Source: an uncultured SAR86 cluster bacterium (GTDB lineage: Bacteria; Pseudomonadota; Gammaproteobacteria; Magnimaribacterales; D2472). Taken from it: a DNA stretch of 64,000 nucleotides. A program made the translations under genes and the position numbers. This document shows, in pieces, positions 58,314 to 64,000 of this stretch (position 1 is the stretch's first letter; each line of letters opens with the position of its first letter). Location of the stretch: positions 68,380-132,379 of the forward strand of contig CACOHS010000002.1 in assembly GCA_902627055.1 (NCBI GenBank), in the 5' to 3' direction. The notes below the pieces were generated by a model. It ran no database searches. It worked only from the letters and a program-made list of their open reading frames with translations, and was not told where the DNA came from.

Positions 58314-59813
58314 ATGAAAAACATAGGGCTAATATTTCCAGATGAGTTATCTGCCAATAATAAAGTTCTTTCTGCAATTAAAAATTCTGATCCACTATTA
58401 CTTTATGAACCATGTGATTCTTTTTACCAACTAAAGCATCATAAACATAAATTGGTATTGCTTATTTCAGGATTAAGACACTGGAAAAAAGAATTAGAAA
58501 AAGATTTCCAAAACATTATTCATATAAAAATTTCAAAAGATAGAAGCAAAGACTTGATGCATGAGCTTGAAAATATGCATAAAAAAATTGAATTCAACGT
58601 TTTGCATGTAACACAACCAAGTGATCATGGAATTTTGACTCAGCTGATGTTCTTTGGATCAACTCATAATGTTGAATTAAAAATTTATCCAGATACAAAA
58701 TTTATTGATTCAATAGAAGGATTTTCTGAATGGTCAAAGGATAAAAAATCTCTAGTGCAAGAATATTATTATCGATGGCTAAGGAAAAAATATAACTTAC
58801 TAATGAATGGAAATAAACCTTTGGGAGATAAATGGAATTTTGATAAAGAGAATCAAAAAAGTATCTCAAAATTAAAAGAAATACCAAAAAAAAGAGTCAA
58901 AATAAAATCAGATGAGATAACAGTATCAACAATGGTTGATGTAGAAAATTGTTTCCCAGATTCAATGGGGGATTTAGAAACTTTTAATTGGGCAGTTACT
59001 CATAAAGGTGCAAGAAAACAACTAAAAACATTTTTAAATAATTACTTTAGGTTGTTTGGAGATTTTGAAGATGCTATCGATAAAGAAAATAACACTCTAT
59101 TTCATTCTCTTTTATCGCCATATATAAACTCTGGGTTATTAGATCCAATGGAGTGCATTGTTGATGCTGTTAGCTTTTTCAACGATGCGGATAATAAAAT
59201 TCCAATCAATGCTTTAGAAGGATTTGTTAGGCAGATTTTAGGATGGAGAGAGTTTATTAGAGGGGTTTATTGGGAAAATATGCCGCAATACAAACAGATG
59301 AACTATTGGTCTCATAAAAATAGTTTTAATAATAACTGGTATTCGGGAGAGACAGGAATTCCTATATTAGATGATGCAATTAAAGAATCTGCATCAACAG
59401 GTTATACGCATCATATAAATAGACTAATGATTATTTCAAATTTGATGAATTTATCTAACATCAATCCAAATGAGATTTATAGATGGTTTATGGAAATGTA
59501 TGTAGATTCTGCTGATTGGGTAATGGTACCTAATGTTTATGGAATGGGTACATATGCTGATGGGGGTATATTTTCTACAAAGCCTTATATTTGTGGTTCA
59601 AGTTACATGCTAAGAATGTCAAATTACAAAAAGGGAGACTGGTGCGATGCGGTTGATGGTCTCTATTGGAAATTTATAGAAAATAATAGAGATTTCTTTG
59701 CAACAAACCCCAGATTGGCACTAATGATTAGATCGCTAGATAAGATGAATGTTGAAAGGAAAAATAAAATTTTTCATGCTGCAGAAAAATTTATTGAAAA
59801 TAATACTTCTTAA
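58314..59813 (+). CDS. Cryptochrome/photolyase-related protein (FeS-BCP/PhrB type)
   Basis: Start at MKNIGLIFPDEL; EGFVRQILGWREFIRGVYW, FSTKPYICGSSYMLRMSNYKKGDWCDAVDGLYWKF. Confidence 0.93.
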   Translation: MKNIGLIFPDELSANNKVLSAIKNSDPLLLYEPCDSFYQLKHHKHKLVLLISGLRHWKKELEKDFQNIIHIKISKDRSKDLMHELENMHKKIEFNVLHVTQPSDHGILTQLMFFGSTHNVELKIYPDTKFIDSIEGFSEWSKDKKSLVQEYYYRWLRKKYNLLMNGNKPLGDKWNFDKENQKSISKLKEIPKKRVKIKSDEITVSTMVDVENCFPDSMGDLETFNWAVTHKGARKQLKTFLNNYFRLFGDFEDAIDKENNTLFHSLLSPYINSGLLDPMECIVDAVSFFNDADNKIPINALEGFVRQILGWREFIRGVYWENMPQYKQMNYWSHKNSFNNNWYSGETGIPILDDAIKESASTGYTHHINRLMIISNLMNLSNINPNEIYRWFMEMYVDSADWVMVPNVYGMGTYADGGIFSTKPYICGSSYMLRMSNYKKGDWCDAVDGLYWKFIENNRDFFATNPRLALMIRSLDKMNVERKNKIFHAAEKFIENNTS

Positions 59814-60652
59814 AGATCTTCCAACAAGAAGTCGGAAACAGCAAGGTTTAACTCATTGCGGGCTTGAATTCCACCAGGAACTAGTTGATACCTCCATCTA
59901 AATGGAAGATTCCTTTCAACCCCAAGTCTAGTCAGATCATTGAAAAAATTTGTACCTCTATCAAGCCTATTCTTACCTTGTTTTTTTGCTTTTCTTGTTT
60001 TGATAAGAGTTCTATCCATTTTCTTAGTATTATTATCACTTAAGAAAACTCCACCTTTTAATCGCATAAACCAATCTATTCTTTGATTGGAAAGATTCAT
60101 GTTTTTAGTCCCAAAAGGAAAGGCTATCTGATCATCAACGAATGTGTAAAATCCAGAATTTGCCATAGCTACTTTATCTGCTCTTGTGTCATTGCTGAAT
60201 AAAAGATAGCGTTGAACGAATTCAGAACCCTTTGAGTGACCATAGACTCTATAACTTAAAGTAGAGAGTTTTAATTTGCTGTGAAAAAAATCAAATAGAA
60301 TTCCCAATGAGTTATCTAAATGCATTGATTTATTATTTAATAATCTACCCTTTTCATTACTCATCATCAAAAGAGAATACTCTGAATAAAAATCATCAGA
60401 AAATTTTGGAGCAACTAAAACGACATTTCTATCTCTAGCAATTTGAAGCCAGTCGTTAATAAATTTTTTTGCGTCTCTTGAGTCTCCATGGATTAAAAAA
60501 ATGATTTTTGTTTTCTGATTTATAAGCTCTGGAGTTGAATAAAAAATGTTGATATCTGGCTTATCCCAATAAGAAAATGTTGCTTCATGAATTTGTCTGG
60601 CTGATAGGTCAAAAGCAATAAATGAAGCTAAGATTGATAAAAAAATCTTCAT
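59810..60652 (-). CDS. Secreted alpha/beta hydrolase
   Basis: FLIHGDSRDAKKF; nucleophile elbow GHSKGSEF. Confidence 0.75.
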   Translation of the reverse strand: MKIFLSILASFIAFDLSARQIHEATFSYWDKPDINIFYSTPELINQKTKIIFLIHGDSRDAKKFINDWLQIARDRNVVLVAPKFSDDFYSEYSLLMMSNEKGRLLNNKSMHLDNSLGILFDFFHSKLKLSTLSYRVYGHSKGSEFVQRYLLFSNDTRADKVAMANSGFYTFVDDQIAFPFGTKNMNLSNQRIDWFMRLKGGVFLSDNNTKKMDRTLIKTRKAKKQGKNRLDRGTNFFNDLTRLGVERNLPFRWRYQLVPGGIQARNELNLAVSDFLLEDL

Positions 60653-62295
60653 TAATGGTGATGCTCTTGATGTTTTGGTATTTCAGGAGGTATGCATTTG
60701 CCTATCTCCCAATCTCCAGGTTTACAATCATAAATTATTCTTCCATGATCTTTAAGGTAAGAGTCTAAAATTTGGTGAGCATGAGCCCCAAAGCCTAATG
60801 ATGCATCATTTTGCAATTTATCTTTTGGAATTGTGTAAGTTGACCAATCTTTAGGAGCTCGCCATCCTGGCGGAGGAACTAAGAGAGTTCTAGTTCCTGC
60901 AATTGGATGCAGAGCCCTCCAGTTTCTAATTTTTTCAGCCATTTCTTGCACTAAATAAGGTTCTTGGGGTGCCAAATCCTGATACTCATATGGATCATTA
61001 GCAATATCAAATAACTTATTTTCAACTTTAATTTCAAGCAATGAAGATGAAATTGATTGGACAAGCTTCCATTTCTTATTAAATACAGTGGTATGAAAAT
61101 GTCCATAATTAGGAATTTCCGATACAAAGTATATATCCTCTTTTAACGGAATATCCTCTTGTTCAATGATCGCAGGCCACATATTTCTGCCATCAATCAT
61201 TTTTGTATTTTTCATATTTATCCCGCTTGCAGATGAAAGGGTCGGAAATACATCCATAACTGTCATAATTTGATCAAGTGAGCCACCTGCTTGTATTTTC
61301 CCTTTCCATTTTAATGCTGCGACAACTCTGATACTTCCCTCGAATGTATCTCCCTTGCCTCCTCGAAGAGGAAAATTATCTGCCCCACCTCCTCCATAAG
61401 TAGCTCCTCCGTTATCAGAGCTGAAAAGAATTATTGTTTCTTCCTCAATTCCAGCTTCTTCAATAGTCAATAAGATCTCGCCAATAGCTTGATCAAGAGC
61501 ATCCACAACTGCAGCATATAAGGGCCTAGCAGATGGCACCAGAGTTTTGCTTGCCTCTCTTGTTCTATCAGCGGCAATATTTCGAGTAGGCTTTCTTGTA
61601 TCTTCAAGAGTTTTATATTTTTCTATTAAATTATCAGGTGCCTCTAGTGGAGTATGTGGAGCTAAGAAAGGAACATACATAAAAAATGGTTTTTCTTTAT
61701 CTCTAGAATTTATCCAATTTGACGCTTCTCTTGCTAAAAGAAAGGTTGAGTAACCTTGATCATTTATGGTGACTCCATTTTTTTGGAAATCAATTCCACC
61801 TTGATTAGAGAATGGAGGGAAATAACCAACCTCTGTATGAAGATGACCATAAAAATCATCAAATCCTCTTTGATTTGGATGAAAAATTTCCTGCGAATGA
61901 CCAAGGTGCCATTTTCCAAACATTGCTGTTTGGTAACCGTTCATTTGAAAAGATTCAGGCATAAAATGTTCATCTGGATGAATACCGTTATTCATCCAAG
62001 GCATTATTACACTGTAAGCTACACCAAGTTTTAATGGATCTCTGCCCGTCATTAATGCCGCTCTTGTTGGACTACATATTGGTGTTGTATAAAATCTATT
62101 TAAAGAAACTCCCTCTTTAAATAAAGAATCAATGTTTGGTGTTTTGAAGGGAGCTCCTCTTAGAGAAATATCTGCCCACCCTAGATCATCTACTAAAATA
62201 ATAATAATATTTGGTTTTTTTATATCTGCAAAAGAATTAAAACTAAACAAAGCAATTAAGAGTATAAAATACCTAAAATTCATAATCATTTTCAT
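60652..62295 (-). CDS. Type I (formylglycine) sulfatase, secreted
   Basis: PNIIIILVDDLGWADIS; CSPTRAALMTGR; HHH C-terminus. Confidence 0.95.
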   Translation of the reverse strand: MKMIMNFRYFILLIALFSFNSFADIKKPNIIIILVDDLGWADISLRGAPFKTPNIDSLFKEGVSLNRFYTTPICSPTRAALMTGRDPLKLGVAYSVIMPWMNNGIHPDEHFMPESFQMNGYQTAMFGKWHLGHSQEIFHPNQRGFDDFYGHLHTEVGYFPPFSNQGGIDFQKNGVTINDQGYSTFLLAREASNWINSRDKEKPFFMYVPFLAPHTPLEAPDNLIEKYKTLEDTRKPTRNIAADRTREASKTLVPSARPLYAAVVDALDQAIGEILLTIEEAGIEEETIILFSSDNGGATYGGGGADNFPLRGGKGDTFEGSIRVVAALKWKGKIQAGGSLDQIMTVMDVFPTLSSASGINMKNTKMIDGRNMWPAIIEQEDIPLKEDIYFVSEIPNYGHFHTTVFNKKWKLVQSISSSLLEIKVENKLFDIANDPYEYQDLAPQEPYLVQEMAEKIRNWRALHPIAGTRTLLVPPPGWRAPKDWSTYTIPKDKLQNDASLGFGAHAHQILDSYLKDHGRIIYDCKPGDWEIGKCIPPEIPKHQEHHH

Positions 62296-64000
62296 TAAAT
62301 TTTTTAGTCCAATTCCAATATTCTAGCAACTTCCATGGAGATGTGGTCACAACTTTACCAGAGGAGTTTTGATACCAACTTGAGACTTTTTCATGCTCCC
62401 AAACCATTTGTTCATGTCTTGCTTCAAACTTATCTTGATATTGTTGTTCTATGTCACTTTTAACTTTAAATGTTTTTAAATTATTATTTGCCAAATATTC
62501 AATTGCAGAACAAATATAATTAATTTGACATTCAGAATTAAAAATAATGCTTCCTGCATGAGCTAAATTTGTACCAGGACCATACATAGCAAAAAAATTA
62601 GGCATGGTTGAAAAGGTAATGCCAAGATATGATTTAGGTGAATCTTTATAAGTCTTGTTAAAATCTCCAAAACCTCCATCAATCTTCATTGGGCAAAAAA
62701 ATTCTTGAGCCTTAAAACCTGTTGCAAAAATAATCGTATCAAGCTCTATTTCTTTACTAGAAGAAATAACACCTTTTGAAGACATATCTGTGACACCCTC
62801 TGTAAGCAAATTAACATTTGGTAGATGAAGAGTCCTTAACCATGCTCCATTATCTTGCAACATACGTTTACCAAAAGGTGGGTATTTTGGGATTACTTTT
62901 TCAATTAATGATTCATCAGAAATTTGAGACATCATAGCTTCAGTAAAAAGCTCCCTCATCGCATTATTGTCTTTATTTATAGAATGATCCTCTTTCCAAC
63001 TTGGATCTATAAATAATGAATCAAGTAATTGATCAGAGCCAGGATAAAATAATAAAAATCTATACCATCTTGCATAAAATGGAAGATTGGCTAGCAACCA
63101 TTTTTTTCCTTGATCTACTTCATCATGATAAATAGGATTAGGAAACATCCATGGAGGAGATCTTTGAAAAATAGTTAGTTCTTTACATGATTCAGCGATA
63201 CTAGGAACTATTTGAAAAGCGCTCGCTCCACTCCCTACTACTGCAACTTTTTTTTCAGAAATCGCATCATGATCAGGCCATTGTGAAGAGTGAAAAACGT
63301 CTCCTTGAAAATCATCAAAACCATTAATATTAGGTACATTAGGTTGATTCAGTTGGCCAACGCAAGAAATGATGATGTTGGTCTTTTCTTGTATTTGGTT
63401 ATGTTTATTTTGAGAGGTTACGGACCATAAGTTAGTTAATTCATCGAAAGTTGCAGATATAACTTCCGTTTCAAAATATGTGTTTCTTTCAATGCCATAT
63501 TTATAAAAACATTTTTCAAAATATTCTAATAATTCTGGTTGTTGAGAAAAATGTTCTGACCATTGATGATTTTCTTCAAAAGAATATGAATAAAAATGAT
63601 TTGCAATATCCACTCTTGAGCCAGGATATTGATTCTCGTACCAAGTTCCTCCAACGCGAATATTTTTTTCATAAATTTTAAATTTGATGCCTAATTCAGC
63701 AAGTTTTATTCCAGCTAATATTCCTGACATCCCTGCTCCAATAATCAATACCTCTAAATCACATTGAAAATCATTTGATTTCTTCAAATGTTGAGTCTCT
63801 GCAAGATTGATATTTATCTCTTGCAACATCATCGGAGCATATTCAGGCGAAACAACCTCTCCAACAATATAATTCATCATTGTGTTTAACTCATCATTGG
63901 ATGGAAGGTATAAATCTTTTTTTTGTGAATGTTTAAAAAATTTTTCTATTTCATTAAGGGCAAATTCTTTGATGATTTTTTTATCCTCTATACTTAAAAA
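62273..64000 (-). CDS. Baeyer-Villiger-type flavin monooxygenase (4-hydroxyacetophenone monooxygenase-like); 5' end outside window
   Basis: IIGAGMSGILAGIKLAELG, GGTWYENQYPGSRVDIANHFYSYSF. Same frame open upstream of the track ATG to the edge: LSIEDKKIIKEFALNEIEKFFKHSQKKDLYLPSNDELNTMMNYIVGEVVSPEYAP. Confidence 0.9.
   Translation of the reverse strand, partial: FLSIEDKKIIKEFALNEIEKFFKHSQKKDLYLPSNDELNTMMNYIVGEVVSPEYAPMMLQEININLAETQHLKKSNDFQCDLEVLIIGAGMSGILAGIKLAELGIKFKIYEKNIRVGGTWYENQYPGSRVDIANHFYSYSFEENHQWSEHFSQQPELLEYFEKCFYKYGIERNTYFETEVISATFDELTNLWSVTSQNKHNQIQEKTNIIISCVGQLNQPNVPNINGFDDFQGDVFHSSQWPDHDAISEKKVAVVGSGASAFQIVPSIAESCKELTIFQRSPPWMFPNPIYHDEVDQGKKWLLANLPFYARWYRFLLFYPGSDQLLDSLFIDPSWKEDHSINKDNNAMRELFTEAMMSQISDESLIEKVIPKYPPFGKRMLQDNGAWLRTLHLPNVNLLTEGVTDMSSKGVISSSKEIELDTIIFATGFKAQEFFCPMKIDGGFGDFNKTYKDSPKSYLGITFSTMPNFFAMYGPGTNLAHAGSIIFNSECQINYICSAIEYLANNNLKTFKVKSDIEQQYQDKFEARHEQMVWEHEKVSSWYQNSSGKVVTTSPWKLLEYWNWTKKFNENDYEF

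Noticed and set aside
1-64000. CRISPR arrays, IS elements, prophage genes, rRNA operons
   Set aside because: No repeat-spacer arrays, transposase/integrase-like ORFs, phage structural genes or rRNA sequences were seen.

Overview
AT-rich, gene-dense window, probably from a streamlined marine gammaproteobacterium. That placement is inferred from bimodular QueF, BolA, YbbA/YbbP/TesA, TonB and the low GC. Contents: (i) a coenzyme F420 biosynthesis operon at the left edge (npdG-cofE-cofD-cofC-fbiC); (ii) a catabolic-looking cluster (SDRs, ALDH, APH-like kinase, DUF1214, sulfotransferase, amidohydrolase, Rieske oxygenase, rubredoxin, GPH symporter); (iii) a c-di-GMP/phosphorelay module (hybrid kinase, REC-GGDEF, EAL, lone REC); (iv) peptidases, P450, BVMO-type flavoproteins, sulfatase, FeS-type photolyase, MoxR/VWA, ABC and MMPL transporters; (v) four tRNAs (two nearly identical tRNA-Arg, Ser, Gly). 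The most unusual area is about 38.06-38.62 kb. It has a near-consensus LexA/SOS box directly upstream of an uncharacterised 77-aa ORF, followed on the same strand by an apparent structured leader/attenuator RNA. That RNA carries a 10-codon ORF, an 11-nt Shine-Dalgarno match, mutually exclusive hairpins and an intrinsic terminator, upstream of an EamA transporter. All calls come from reading the sequence and translations; no database searches were run.
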